From Astropecten irregularis (taxonomy: Eukaryota; Echinodermata; Asteroidea; Paxillosida; Astropectinidae), in the NCBI GenBank assembly GCA_963971285.1, contig OZ020255.1:13040931-13104930 (forward strand): a DNA stretch of 64,000 nucleotides, written 5' to 3'. The notes beneath the pieces are model-generated. The model did no database searches, had not been told where the DNA came from, and saw only the letters and a list, made by a program, of their open reading frames with translations. Of this stretch, positions 37,524 through 50,790 are shown one piece after another. The stretch's first letter is position 1. The number at the start of each line of letters is the position of its first letter. The translations under genes and the position numbers were made by a program.

Positions 37524-39070
37524 GAGAAATGAGCAGGCAGATTTCAATGATCGTGTTCAAAATATAGGATTGGACAGCGCGCTGTCATATATAATACACA
37601 TACAGTGTAGAACGTCATAACGTGATTAATAAAACATTGCAGATTTCGCTAAGCAGGGCGAATTCAGGCTCAAAAATTCAGATATATGATCTACACTGAA
37701 AATAAAAAGACACGTGTAATTTAGTTTTTCCTGAATTTGCCCCAGAAATGAACAGGCAGATTTCAAAGATCGTTTTCAAAATAAAGAATTAGACTACGTA
37801 CTGGCGTATATAATACACATACAGTGTAAACCGGTATTGCATGATGTGTAAAACATTATAAATTTCGCTATGCAGGGCGAATTCAGGCTCGAAAATTCAG
37901 ATAAATGATCTAGACTGAAAAAAAAAAAAAAACGTGTAATTTTGTTTTTCCTGAGCTTGAACCAGAAATGAGCAGGCTGATTTCAAAGATCGGGTTCAAA
38001 ATACAGGATTATACTGCGTGCTGCCATATTATAATACAAATACAGTGTAGCACGTCATAACGTGATTGATAAAACATTGCCGATTTCGCTAAGCAGGGCG
38101 ACTTCAGGTTCAAAAATTCAGATATATGATCTACACTGAGAATAAAAAGACACGTGTAATTTTGTTTTTCCTGAATTTTCCCCAGAAATGAGCAGGCAGT
38201 TTTCAAAGATCGGGTTCAAAATATTGGATTAGACTGCGTGCTGCCATATTGTAATACACATACAGTGTAGCACGTCATAACGTGATTTATAAAACATTGC
38301 CGATTTCGCTAAGCAGGGCGACTTTAGGTTCAAAAATTCAGATATATGATCTACACTGAAAATAAAAAGACACGTGTAATTTAGTTTTTCCTGAATTTGC
38401 CCCAGAAATGAACAGGCAGATTTCAAAGATCGTTTTCAAAATAAAGAATTAGACTACGTTCTGCCATATATAATACACATACAGTGTAAACCGGTATTGC
38501 ATGATATGTAAAACATTACAGATTTCGCTATGCAGGGCGAATTCAGGCTCGAAAATTCAGATAAATGATCTACACTGAAATTAAAAAGACACGTGTAATT
38601 TTGTTTTTCCTGAGTTTGACCCAGAAATGAGCAGGCTAATTTCAAAGATCGTGTTCAAAATATTGGATTGGACAGCGCACTGTCATATATAATACATATA
38701 CAGTGTAGAACGTCATAACATGATATATAAATCATTGCAGATTTCGCTATGCAGGGCGACTTCAGGTTCAAAAATTCAGATATATGATCTACACTGAAAA
38801 TAAAAAGACACGTGTAATTTAGTTTTCCTGAATTTGCCCCAGATTTCAAAGATCGTGTTCAAAATAAAGAATTAGACTACGTACTGCCATATATAATACA
38901 CATACAGTGTAAACCGATATTGCATGATATGTAAAACATTACAGATTTTGCTATGCAGGGCAAATTCAGGCTCAAATATTCAGATAAATGATCTAGACTG
39001 AACATAAAAAGACACGTGTAATTTTGTTTTTCCTGAGTTTGACCTAGAAATGAGCAGGCAGATTTCAAAG
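37524..39070. repeat. Satellite block, 7 monomers (A-C-B-B-C-D-C)
   Basis: Counterpart of 33,910-35,456, with the 15-A run near 37,918-37,932 and the 14-bp-deletion D monomer. Confidence 0.87.
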
Positions 39071-39440
39071 AAATCGTAACGCGCTTTAGCAATGAGCCCG
39101 TGTAGAAAACATATTACGAAGGCTGGGAACATGACCATATGTCACTGACTATGCCAGACGACTGGCTCATGCCACGCTTATAGGCAAACCCGTAGAACCT
39201 GCGTGGAAAAAAATGAATTGTGACATGAAATGGTCTTTGATTAAGTTTGTCATAGTCAGCAATATACGGTCTAGTCCCCACCTTCATGCATATGTTTGTG
39301 CAAGGGCCACTTTCTAAAGTGCATGGGGATTTTTTTTAGTGCACGAAGGTGCAGACCACTAAATAATTTCCCATATCGACTCTCATGCAAAATGTTCCGT
39401 TAAAAGTAATAACAAAATACTCAGAAGTTTCTGAGGCAAT
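39071..39440. repeat. S segment copy 15
   Basis: Full copy matching copies 12 and 14, although a strict 3.61-kb alternation would predict the copy-13 type here. The register slipped by one unit, as unequal exchange would do. Confidence 0.92.
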
Positions 39441-40986
39441 GAGAAATGAGCAGGCAGATTTCAATGATCGTGTTCAAAATATAGGATTGGACAGCGCGCT
39501 GTCATATATAATACACATACAGTGTAGAACGTCATAACGTGATTAATAAAACATTGCAGATTTCGCTAAGCAGGGCGAATTCAGGCTCAAAAATTCAGAT
39601 ATATGATCTACACTGAAAATAAAAAGACACGTGTAATTTAGTTTTTCCTGAATTTGCCCCAGAAATGAACAGGCAGATTTCAAAGATCGTTTTCAAAATA
39701 AAGAATTAGACTACGTACTGGCGTATATAATACACATACAGTGTAAACCGGTATTGCATGATGTGTAAAACATTATAAATTTCGCTAAGCAGGGCGAATT
39801 CAGGCTCGAAAATTCAGATAAATGATCTAGACTGAAAAAAAAAAAAAACGTGTAATTTTGTTTTTCCTGAGCTTGAACCAGAAATGAGCAGGCTGATTTC
39901 AAAGATCGGGTTCAAAATACAGGATTATACTGCGTGCTGCCATATTATAATACAAATACAGTGTAGCACGTCATAACGTGATTGATAAAACATTGCCGAT
40001 TTCGCTAAGCAGGGCGACTTCAGGTTCAAAAATTCAGATATATGATCTACACTGAGAATAAAAAGACACGTGTAATTTTGTTTTTCCTGAATTTTCCCCA
40101 GAAATGAGCAGGCAGTTTTCAAAGATCGGGTTCAAAATATTGGATTAGACTGCGTGCTGCCATATTGTAATACACATACAGTGTAGCACGTCATAACGTG
40201 ATTTATAAAACATTGCCGATTTCGCTAAGCAGGGCGACTTTAGGTTCAAAAATTCAGATATATGATCTACACTGAAAATAAAAAGACACGTGTAATTTAG
40301 TTTTTCCTGAATTTGCCCCAGAAATGAACAGGCAGATTTCAAAGATCGTTTTCAAAATAAAGAATTAGACTACGTTCTGCCATATATAATACACATACAG
40401 TGTAAACCGGTATTGCATGATATGTAAAACATTACAGATTTCGCTATGCAGGGCGAATTCAGGCTCGAAAATTCAGATAAATGATCTACACTGAAATTAA
40501 AAAGACACGTGTAATTTTGTTTTTCCTGAGTTTGACCCAGAAATGAGCAGGCTAATTTCAAAGATCGTGTTCAAAATATTGGATTGGACAGCGCACTGTC
40601 ATATATAATACATATACAGTGTAGAACGTCATAACATGATATATAAATCATTGCAGATTTCGCTATGCAGGGCGACTTCAGGTTCAAAAATTCAGATATA
40701 TGATCTACACTGAAAATAAAAAGACACGTGTAATTTAGTTTTCCTGAATTTGCCCCAGATTTCAAAGATCGTGTTCAAAATAAAGAATTAGACTACGTAC
40801 TGCCATATATAATACACATACAGTGTAAACCGATATTGCATGATATGTAAAACATTACAGATTTTGCTATGCAGGGCAAATTCAGGCTCAAATATTCAGA
40901 TAAATGATCTAGACTGAACATAAAAAGACACGTGTAATTTTGTTTTTCCTGAGTTTGACCTAGAAATGAGCAGGCAGATTTCAAAG
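39441..40986. repeat. Satellite block, 7 monomers (A-C-B-B-C-D-C)
   Basis: Third copy of the seven-monomer unit. The A-run near 39,835 is 14 bases, one fewer than in the other two copies, and the C monomer here reads TTCGCTAAGCAGG instead of TTCGCTATGCAGG. Confidence 0.87.
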
Positions 40987-41356
40987 AAATCGTAACGCGC
41001 TTTAGCAATGAGCCCCTGTAGAAAACATATTACGAAGGCTGGGAACATGACCATATGTCACTGACTATGCCAGACGACTGGCTCATGCCACGCTTATAGG
41101 CAAACCCGTAGAACCTGCGTGGACAAAAATGAATTGTGACATGAAATGGTCTTTGATTATGTTTGTCATAGTCAGCAATATACGGTCTAGTCCCCACCTT
41201 CATGCATATGTTTGTGCAAGGGCCACTTTCTAAAGTGCATGGGGATTTTTTTTAGTGCACGAAGGTGCAGACCACTAAATAATTTCCCATATCGACTCTC
41301 ATGCAAAATGTTCCGTTAAAAGTAATAACAAAATACTCAGAAGTTTCTGAGGCAAT
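40987..41356. repeat. S segment copy 16
   Basis: Full copy, last of the CACCTTCATGCA subtype. It has AGCCCCTGTAG like copy 13. Confidence 0.92.
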
Positions 41357-43142
41357 GAGAAATGAGCAGGCAGATTTCAATGATCGTGTTCAAAATATAG
41401 GATTGGACAGCGCGCTGTCATATATAATACACATACAGTGTAAACCGGTATTGAATGATATGTAAAACATTACAGATTTCGCTATGCAGGGCGAATTCAG
41501 GCTCGAAAATTCAGAGAAATGATCTAGACTGAAAATAAAAAAGACACGTGTAATTTTGTTTTTCGTGAGTTTGACCCAGAAATGAGCAGGCTGATTTCAA
41601 AGATCGGGTTCAAAATATAGGATTAGACTGCGTGCTGCCATATTAAAATACAAATACAGTGCAGCACGTCATAACGTGATTTATAAAACATTGCAGATTT
41701 CGCTAAGCAGGGCGACTTCAGGTTCAAAAATTCAGATATATGATCTACACTGAAAATAAAAAGACACGTGTAATTTTGTTTTTCCTGAATTTCCCCAGAA
41801 ATGAGCAGGCAGTTTGCAAAGATCGGGTTCAAAATATAGGATTAGACTGCGTGCTGCCATATTGTAATACACATACAGTGTAGCACGTCATAACGTGATT
41901 TATAAAACATTGCTGATTTCGCTAAGCAGGGCGACTTCAGGTTCAAAAATTCAGATAATATATGATCTACACTGAAAATAAAAACACACGTGTAATTTAG
42001 TTTTTCCTGAATTTGCCCCAGAAATGAGCAGGCAGATTTCAAAGATCGTTTTCAAAATATAGGATTGGACAGCGCGCTGTCATATATAATATACATACAG
42101 TGTAGAACGTCATAACATGATATATAAATCATTGCAGATTTTGCTATGCAGGGCGACTTCAGGTTCACAAATTCAGAAATATGATCTACACTGAAAATAA
42201 AAAGACACGTGTAATTTAGTTTTTCCTGAATTTGCCCCAGAAATGAACAGGAAGATTTCAAAGATCGTGTTCAAAATATAGGATTGGACAGCGCGCTGTC
42301 ATATATAATAAACATACAGTGTAAACCGGTATTGCATGATTTATAAAACATTGCAGATTTCGCTAAGCAGGGCGACTTCAGGTTCAAAAATTCAGATAAA
42401 TGATCTAGACTGAACATAAAAGGACACGTGTAATTTTGTTTTTCCTGAGCTTGACCCAGAAATGAGCAGGCTGATTTCAGAGATCGTGTTAAAAAAATAG
42501 GATTGGACAGCGCGCTGTCATATATAATACACATACAGTGTAGAACGTCATATTATGATATATAAATCATTGCAGATTTCGCTTTGCAGGGCGACTTCAG
42601 GTTCAAAAATTCAGATAATATATGATCTACACTGAAAATAAAAACACACGTGTAATTTAGTTTTTCCTGAATTTGCCCCAGAAATGAGCAGGCAGATTTC
42701 AAAGATCGTTTTCAAAATATAGGATTGGACAGCGCGCTGTCATATATAATATACATACAGTGTAGAACGTCATAACATGATATATAAATCATTGCAGATT
42801 TTGCTATGCAGGGCGACTTCAGGTTCACAAATTCAGAAATATGATCTACACTGAAAATAAAAAGACACGTGTAATTTAGTTTTTCCTGAATTTGCCCCAG
42901 AAATGAACAGGAAGATTTCAAAGATCGTGTTCAAAATATAGGATTGGACAGCGCGCTGTCATATATAATAAACATACAGTGTAAACCGGTATTGCATGAT
43001 TTATAAAACATTGCAGATTTCGCTAAGCAGGGCGACTTCAGGTTCAAAAATTCAGATAAATGATCTAGACTGAACATAAAAGGACACGTGTAATTTTGTT
43101 TTTCCTGAGTTTGACCCAGAAATGAGCAGGCAGATTTCAAAG
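41357..43142. repeat. Satellite block, 8 monomers, highly mosaic
   Basis: Monomers switch class internally. For example 41,395 starts as A (GACAGCGCGCTGTC) and becomes C (AAACCGGTATTG). The one at 42,271 reads A, then C, then B, then C. A 524-bp stretch (41,926-42,449) recurs at 42,586-43,109 with a 660-bp offset, sharing the odd insertion CAGATAATATATGATC and GACACGTG preceded by AAAAGG. Confidence 0.85.
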
Positions 43143-43511
43143 AAATCGTAACGCGCTTTAGCAATGAGCCCGTGTAGAAAACATATTACGAAGGCTGGGA
43201 ACATGACCATATGTCACTGACTATGCCAGACGACTGGCTCATGCCACGCTTATAGGCAAGCCCGTAGAACCTGCGTGGACAAAAATGAATTGTGACATGA
43301 AATGGTCTTTGATTATGTTTGTCATAGTCAGCAATATACGGTCTAGTTCCCACCTTCGTGCATATGTTTGTGCAAGGGACACTTTCTAAAGTGCATGGGG
43401 ATTTTTTTAGTGCACGAAGGTGCAGACCACTAAATAATTTCCCATATCGACTCTCATGCGAAATGTTCCGTTAAAAGTAATAACAAAATACTCAGAAGTT
43501 TCTGAGGCAAT
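43143..43511. repeat. S segment copy 17
   Basis: Full copy. It returns to CACCTTCGTGCA and so has a perfect 12-bp stem, and introduces CAAGGGACAC and CATGCGAAATG, both kept in copies 18-19 and (the first) in all later copies. It also has GCAAGCCCGTAG. Confidence 0.92.
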
Positions 43512-45289
43512 CAGAAATGAGCAGGCAGATTTCAAAGATCGTGTTCAAAATATAGGATTGGACAGCGCGCTGTCATATATAAAACACATACAGTGTAGTT
43601 CGTCATAACGTGATTTATAAAACATTGCAGATTTCGCTAAGCAGGGCGAATTCAGGCTCAAAAATTCAGATATATGATCTACACTGAAAATAAAAATACA
43701 CGTGTAATTTAGTTTTACCTGAATTTGCCCCAGAAATGAACAGGCAGATTTCAAAGATCGCGTTCAAAATAAAGAAAAAGACTACGTACTGCCATATATA
43801 ATACACATACAGTGTAAACCGGTATTGCATGATATGTAAAACATTACAGATTTCGCTATGCAGGGCGAATTCAGGCTCGAAAATTCAGAGAAATGATCTA
43901 GACTGAAAATAAAAAGACACGTGTAATTTTGTTTTTCCTGAATTTGACCCAGAAATGAGCAGGCTGATTTCAAAGATCGGGTTCAAAAAATAGGTTTGGA
44001 CAGCGCGCTGTCATATATAATACACATACAGTGTAGAACGTCATAACGTGATTTATAAAACATTGCAGATTTCGCTATGCAGGGCGACTTCAGGTTCACA
44101 AATTCAGAAATATGATCTACACTGAAAATAAAAAGACACGTGTAATTTAGTTTTTCCTGAATTTGCCCCAGAAATGAACAGGAAGATTTCAAAGATCGTG
44201 TTCAAAATATAGGATTGGACAGCGCGCTGTCATATATAATATACATACAGTGTAGAACGTCATAACATGATATATAAATCATTGCAGATTTCGCTATGCA
44301 GGGCGACTTCAGGTTCACAAATTCAGAAATATGATCTACACTGAAAATAAAAAGACACTTGTAATTTAGTTTTTCCTGAATTTGCCCCAGAAATGAACAG
44401 GAAGATTTCAAAGATCGTGTTCAAAATATAGGATTGGACAGCGCGCTGTCATATATAATACACATACAGTGTAGAACGTCATAACGTGATTTATAAAACA
44501 TTGCAGATTTCGCTAAGCAGGGCGAATTCAGGCTCAAAAATTCAGATATATGATCTACACTGAAAATAAAAAGACACGTGTAATTTAGTTTTACCTGAAT
44601 TTGCCCCAGAAATGAACAGGCAGATTTCAAAGATCGCGTTCAAAATAAAGAAAAAGACTACGTACTGCCATATATAATACACATACAGTGTAAACCGGTA
44701 TTGCATGATATGTAAAACATTACAGATTTCGCTATGCAGGGCGAATTCAGGCTCGAAAATTCAGAGAAATGATCTAGACTGAAAATAAAAAGACACGTGT
44801 AATTTAGTTTTTCCTGAACTTGCCCCAGAAATGAACAGGAAGGTTTCAAAGATCGTGTTCAAAATATAGGATTGGACAGCGCGCTGTCATATATAATATA
44901 CATACAGTGTAGAACGTCATAACATGATATATAAATCATTGCAGATTTCGCTATGCAGGGCGACTTCAGGTTCACAAATTCAGAAATATGATCTACACTG
45001 AAAATAAAAAGACACGTGTAATTTAGTTTTTCCTGAATTTGCCCCAGAAATGAGCAGGCAGATTTCAAAGATCGTGTCCAAAATAAAGAATTAGACTACG
45101 TACTGCCATATATAATACACACACAGTGTAAACCGATATTGCATGATATGTAAAACATTACAGATTTCGCGCTGCAGGGCAAATTCAGGCTCAAATATTC
45201 AGATAAATGATCTAGACTGAACATAAAAGGACACGTGTAATTTTGTTTTCCCTGAGTTTGACCCAGAAATGAGCAGGCAGATTGTAAAG
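43512..45289. repeat. Satellite block, 8 monomers (A-C-A/D-D-A-C-D-C)
   Basis: Eight monomers with local markers GTTCACAAATTCAG and GAACAGGAAGATTTC. The last C carries CAGATTTCGCGCTGCAG in place of CAGATTTCGCTATGCAG, a change that marks nearly all C monomers from here to the window end. Confidence 0.85.
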
Positions 45290-45657
45290 AAATCGTAACG
45301 CGCTTTAGCAATGAGCCCGTGTAGAAAACATATTACGAAGGCTGGGAACATGACCATATGTCACTGACTATGCCAGACGACTGGCTCATGCCACGCTTAT
45401 AGGCAAACCCGTAGAACCTGCGTGGACAAAAATTAATTGTGACATGAAATGGTCTTTGATTATGTTTGTCATAGTCAGCAATATACGGTCTAGTTCCCAC
45501 CTTCGTGCATATGTTTGTGCAAGGGACACTTTCTAAAGTGCAGGGGATTTTTTTAGTGCACGAAGGTGCAGACCACTAAATAATTTCCCATATCGACTGT
45601 CATGCGAAATGTTCCGTTAAAAGTAATAACAAAATACTCAGAAGTTTCTGAGGCAGT
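45290..45657. repeat. S segment copy 18
   Basis: Full copy with AAATTAATTGTG, a 2-bp shortening at GTGCAGGGGATT and GACTGTCATGCG. The right edge now reads GGCAGTCAG, kept in all later copies. It is preceded by GCAGATTGTAAAG. Confidence 0.92.
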
Positions 45658-46999
45658 CAGAAATGAGCAGGCAGATTTCAAAGATCGTGTTCAAAATATA
45701 GGATTGGACAGCGCGCTGTCATATATAATACACATACAGTGTAGTTCGTCATAACGTGATTTATAAAAATTGCAGATTTCGCTAAGCAGGGCGAATTCAG
45801 GCTCAAAAATTCAGATATATGATCTAGACTGAAAAAAAAAAGACACGTGTAATTTTGTTTTTCCTGAGCTTGACCCAGAAATGAGCAGGCTGATTTCAAA
45901 GATCGGGTTCAAAATATAGGATTAGACTGCGTGCTGCCATATTGTAATACACATACAGTGTAGCACGTCATAACGTGATTTATAAAACATTGCAGATTTC
46001 GCTAAGCAGGGCGACTTCAGGCTCAAATATTCAGATAAATGATCTAGACTGAACATAAAAGGACACGTGTAATTTTGTTTTTCCTGAGTTTGACCCAGAA
46101 ATGAGCAGGCTGATTTCAAAGATCGGGTTCAAAATATAGGATTAGACTGCGTGCTGCCATATTGTAATACACATACAGTGTAGCACGTCATAACGTGATT
46201 TATAAAACATTGCAGATTTCGCTAAGCAGGGCGACTTCAGGTTCAAAAATTCAGATATATGATCTACACTGAAAATAAAAAGACACGTGTAATTTAGTTT
46301 TTCCTGAATTTGCCCCAGAAATGAGCAGGCAGATTTCAAAGATCGTGTCCAAAATAAAGAATTAGACTACGTACTGCCATATATAATACACATACAGTGT
46401 AAACCGATATTGCATGATATGTAAAACATTACAGATTTCGCGCTGCAGGGCAAATTCAGGCTCAAAAATTCAGATATATGATCTAGACTGAAAATAAAAA
46501 GACCCGTGTAATTTTGTTTTTCCTGAGCTTGACCCAGAAATGAGCAGGCTGATTTCAAAGATAGGGTTTAAAATATAGGATTAGACTGCGTGCTGCCATA
46601 TTGTAATACACATACAGTGTAGCACGTCATAACGTGATTTATAAAACATTGCAGATTTCGCTAAGCAGGGCGACTTCAGGTTCAAAAATTCAGATATATG
46701 ATCTACACTGAAAATAAAAAGACACGTGTAATTTAGTTTTTCCTAAATTTGCCCCAGAAATGAGCAGGCAGATTTCAAAGATCGTGTCCAAAATAAAGAA
46801 TTAGACTACGTACTGCCATATATAATACACATACAGTGTAAACCGATATTGCATGATATGTAAAACATTACAGATTTCGCGCTGCAGGGCAAATTCAGGC
46901 TCAAATATTCAGATAAATGATCTAGACTGAACATAAAAGGACACGTGTAATTTTGTTTTCCCTGAGTTTGACCCAGAAATGAGCAGGCAGATTGTAAAG
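45658..46999. repeat. Satellite block, 6 monomers (A-B/C-B-C-B-C)
   Basis: Six monomers. The second (45,901-46,120) is a B-to-C chimera with its switch between GCGACTTCAGG and CTCAAATATTCAG. The same chimera recurs near 47,633, 48,292 and 59,686. Confidence 0.87.
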
Positions 47000-47368
47000 A
47001 AATCGTAACGCGCTTTAGCAATGAGCCCGTGTAGAAAACATATTACGAAGGCTGGGAACATGACCATATGTCACTGACTATGCCAGACGACTGGCTCATG
47101 CCACGCTTATAGGCAAACCCGTAGAACCTGCGTGGACAAAAATTAATTGTGACATGAAATGGTCTTTGATTATGTTTGTCATAGTCAGCAATATACGGTC
47201 TAGTTCCCACCTTCGTGCATATGTTTGTGCAAGGGACACTTTCTAAAGTGCAGGGGGATTTTTTTAGTGCACGAAGGTGCAGACCACTAAATAATTTCCC
47301 ATATCGACTGTCATGCGAAATGTTCCGTTAAAAGTAATAACAAAATACTCAGAAGTTTCTGAGGCAGT
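47000..47368. repeat. S segment copy 19
   Basis: Full copy almost identical to copy 18 (AAATTAATTGTG, GACTGTCATGCG), with one extra G at GTGCAGGGGGATT. Confidence 0.92.
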
Positions 47369-49369
47369 CAGAAATGAGCAGGCAGATTTCAAAGATCGTG
47401 TTCAAAATATAGGATTGGACAGCGCGCTGTCATATATAATACACATACAGTGTAGTTCGTCATAACGTGATTTATAAAAATTGCAGATTTCGCTAAGCAG
47501 GGCGAATTCAGGCTCAAAAATTCAGATATATGATCTAGACTGAAAAAAAAAAGACACGTGTAATTTTGTTTTTCCTGAGCTTGACCCAGAAATGAGCAGG
47601 CTGATTTCAAAGATCGGGTTCAAAATATAGGATTAGACTGCGTGCTGCCATATTGTAATACACATACAGTGTAGCACGTCATAACGTGATTTATAAAACA
47701 TTGCAGATTTCGCTAAGCAGGGCGACTTCAGGCTCAAATATTCAGATAAATGATCTAGACTGAACATAAAAGGACACGTGTAATTTTGTTTTTCCTGAGT
47801 TTGACCCAGAAATGAGCAGGCTGATTTCAAAGATCGGGTTCAAAATATAGGATTAGACTGCGTGCTGCCATATTGTAATACACATACAGTGTAGCACGTC
47901 ATAACGTGATTTATAAAACATTGCAGATTTCGCTAAGCAGGGCGACTTCAGGTTCAAAAATTCAGATATATGATCTACACTGAAAATAAAAAGACACGTG
48001 TAATTTAGTTTTTCCTGAATTTGCCCCAGAAATGAGCAGGCAGATTTCAAAGATCGTGTCCAAAATAAAGAATTAGACTACGTACTGCCATATATAATAC
48101 ACATACAGTGTAAACCGATATTGCATGATATGTAAAACATTACAGATTTCGCGCTGCAGGGCAAATTCAGGCTCAAAAATTCAGATATATGATCTAGACT
48201 GAAAATAAAAAGACCCGTGTAATTTTGTTTTTCCTGAGCTTGACCCAGAAATGAGCAGGCTGATTTCAAAGATAGGGTTTAAAATATAGGATTAGACTGC
48301 GTGCTGCCATATTGTAATACACATACAGTGTAGCACGTCATAACGTGATTTATAAAACATTGCAGATTTCGCTAAGCAGGGCGACTTCAGGCTCAAATAT
48401 TCAGATAAATGATCTAGACTGAACATAAAAGGACACGTGTAATTTTGTTTTTCCTGAGTTTGACCCAGAAATGAGCAGGCTGATTTCAAAGATCGGGTTC
48501 AAAATATAGGATTAGACTGCGTGCTGCCATATTGTAATACACATACAGTGTAGCACGTCATAACGTGATTTATAAAACATTGCAGATTTCGCTAAGCAGG
48601 GCGACTTCAGGTTCAAAAATTCAGATATATGATCTACACTGAAAATAAAAAGACACGTGTAATTTAGTTTTTCCTGAATTTGCCCCAGAAATGAGCAGGC
48701 AGATTTCAAAGATCGTGTCCAAAATAAAGAATTAGACTACGTACTGCCATATATAATACACATACAGTGTAAACCGATATTGCATGATATGTAAAACATT
48801 ACAGATTTCGCGCTGCAGGGCAAATTCAGGCTCAAAAATTCAGATATATGATCTAGACTGAAAATAAAAAGACCCGTGTAATTTTGTTTTTCCTGAGCTT
48901 GACCCAGAAATGAGCAGGCTGATTTCAAAGATAGGGTTTAAAATATAGGATTAGACTGCGTGCTGCCATATTGTAATACACATACAGTGTAGCACGTCAT
49001 AACGTGATTTATAAAACATTGCAGATTTCGCTAAGCAGGGCGACTTCAGGTTCAAAAATTCAGATATATGATCTACACTGAAAATAAAAAGACACGTGTA
49101 ATTTAGTTTTTCCTAAATTTGCCCCAGAAATGAGCAGGCAGATTTCAAAGATCGTGTCCAAAATAAAGAATTAGACTACGTACTGCCATATATAATACAC
49201 ATACAGTGTAAACCGATATTGCATGATATGTAAAACATTACAGATTTCGCGCTGCAGGGCAAATTCAGGCTCAAATATTCAGATAAATGATCTAGACTGA
49301 ACATAAAAGGACACGTGTAATTTTGTTTTTCCTGAGTTTGACCCAGAAATGAGCAGGCAGATTTCAAAG
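47369..49369. repeat. Satellite block, 9 monomers with a 659-bp internal duplication
   Basis: Order A-B/C-B-C-B/C-B-C-B-C. The three-monomer set B/C-B-C at about 47,612-48,270 is repeated at 48,271-48,929. This block is the six-monomer block before it plus exactly one extra three-monomer set, a textbook unequal-exchange product. Confidence 0.87.
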
Positions 49370-49738
49370 AAATCGTAAAGCGCTTTAGCAATGAGCCCGT
49401 GTAGAAAACATATTACGAAGGCTGGGAACATGACCATATGTCACTGACTATGCCAGACGACTGGCTCATGCCACGCTTATAGGCAAGCCCGTAGAACCTG
49501 CGTGGACAAAAATGAATTGTGTCATGAAATGTTCTTTGATTATGTTTGTCATAGTCAGCAATATACGGTCTAGTTCCCACCTTCGTACATATGTTTGTGC
49601 AAGGGACACTTTCTAAAGTGCATGGGGATTTTTTTAGTGCACGAAGGTGCAGACCACTAAATAATTTCCCATATCGACTCTCATTCGAAATGTTCCGTTA
49701 AAAGTAATAACAAAATACTCAGAAGTTTCTGAGGCAGT
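49370..49738. repeat. S segment copy 20
   Basis: Full copy and first of the last subtype. CGTAAAGCGCTTTAGC replaces CGTAACGCGCTTTAGC, making TAAAGCGCTTTA a perfect 12-bp palindrome. CACCTTCGTACA breaks one pair of the long stem. It also has GTGTCATGAAATGTTC and CTCATTCGAAATG. Confidence 0.92.
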
Positions 49739-50421
49739 CAGAAATGAGCAGGCAGATTTCAAAGATCGTGTTCAAAATATAGGATTGGACAGCGCGCTGT
49801 CATATATAATACACATACAGTGTAGTTCGTCATAACGTGATTTATAAAAATTGCAGATTTCGCTAAGCAGGGCGAATTCAGGCTCAAAAATTCAGATATA
49901 TGATCTAGACTGAAAATAAAAAGACACGTGTAATTTTGTTTTTCCTGAGCTTGACCCAGAAATGAGCAGGCTGATTTCAAAGATCGGGTTCAAAATATAG
50001 GATTAGACTGCGTGCTGCCATATTGTAATACACATACAGTGTAGCACGTCATAACGTGATTTATAAAACATTGCAGATTTCGCTAAGCAGGGCGACTTCA
50101 GGTTCAAAAATTCAGATATATGATCTACACTGAAAATAAAAAGACACGTATAATTTAGTTTTTCCTGAATTTGCCCCAGAAATGAGCAGGCAGATTTCAA
50201 AGATCGTGTCCAAAATAAAGAATTAGACTACGTACTGCCATATATAATACACATACAGTGTAAACCGATATTGCATGATATGTAAAACATTACAGATTTC
50301 GCGCTGCAGGGCAAATTCAGGCTCAAATATTCAGATAAATGATCTAGACTGAACATAAAAGGACACGTGTAATTTTGTTTTTCCTGAGTTTGACCCAGAA
50401 ATGAGCAGGCAGATTTCAAAG
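49739..50421. repeat. Satellite block, 3 monomers (A-B-C)
   Basis: Shortest S-to-S unit in the window (1,052 bp from S to S). It is repeated almost perfectly in the next block. Confidence 0.88.
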
Positions 50422-50790
50422 AAATCGTAAAGCGCTTTAGCAATGAGCCCGTGTAGAAAACATATTACGAAGGCTGGGAACATGACCATATGTCACTGAC
50501 TATGCCAGACGACTGGCTCATGCCACGCTTATAGGCAAGCCCGTAGAACCTGCGTGGACAAAAATGAATTGTGTCATGAAATGTTCTTTGATTATGTTTG
50601 TCATAGTCAGCAATATACGGTCTAGTTCCCACCTTCGTACATATGTTTGTGCAAGGGACACTTTCTAAAGTGCATGGGGATTTTTTTAGTGCACGAAGGT
50701 GCAGACCACTAAATAATTTCCCATATCGACTCTCATTCGAAATGTTCCGTTAAAAGTAATAACAAAATACTCAGAAGTTTCTGAGGCAGT
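50422..50790. repeat. S segment copy 21
   Basis: Full copy that looks identical to copy 20, 1,052 bp away. Confidence 0.92.

Larger units (their letters stand above)
35457..39070. repeat. 3.61-kb super-repeat, copy 2
   Basis: Repeats the preceding 3.61 kb with the same monomer order and markers, including matching two-monomer frames at 32,588 and 36,201 and matching A-runs at 34,304 and 37,918. A third, partial copy (the seven-monomer half with its S) follows at 39,071-40,986. Confidence 0.85.
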
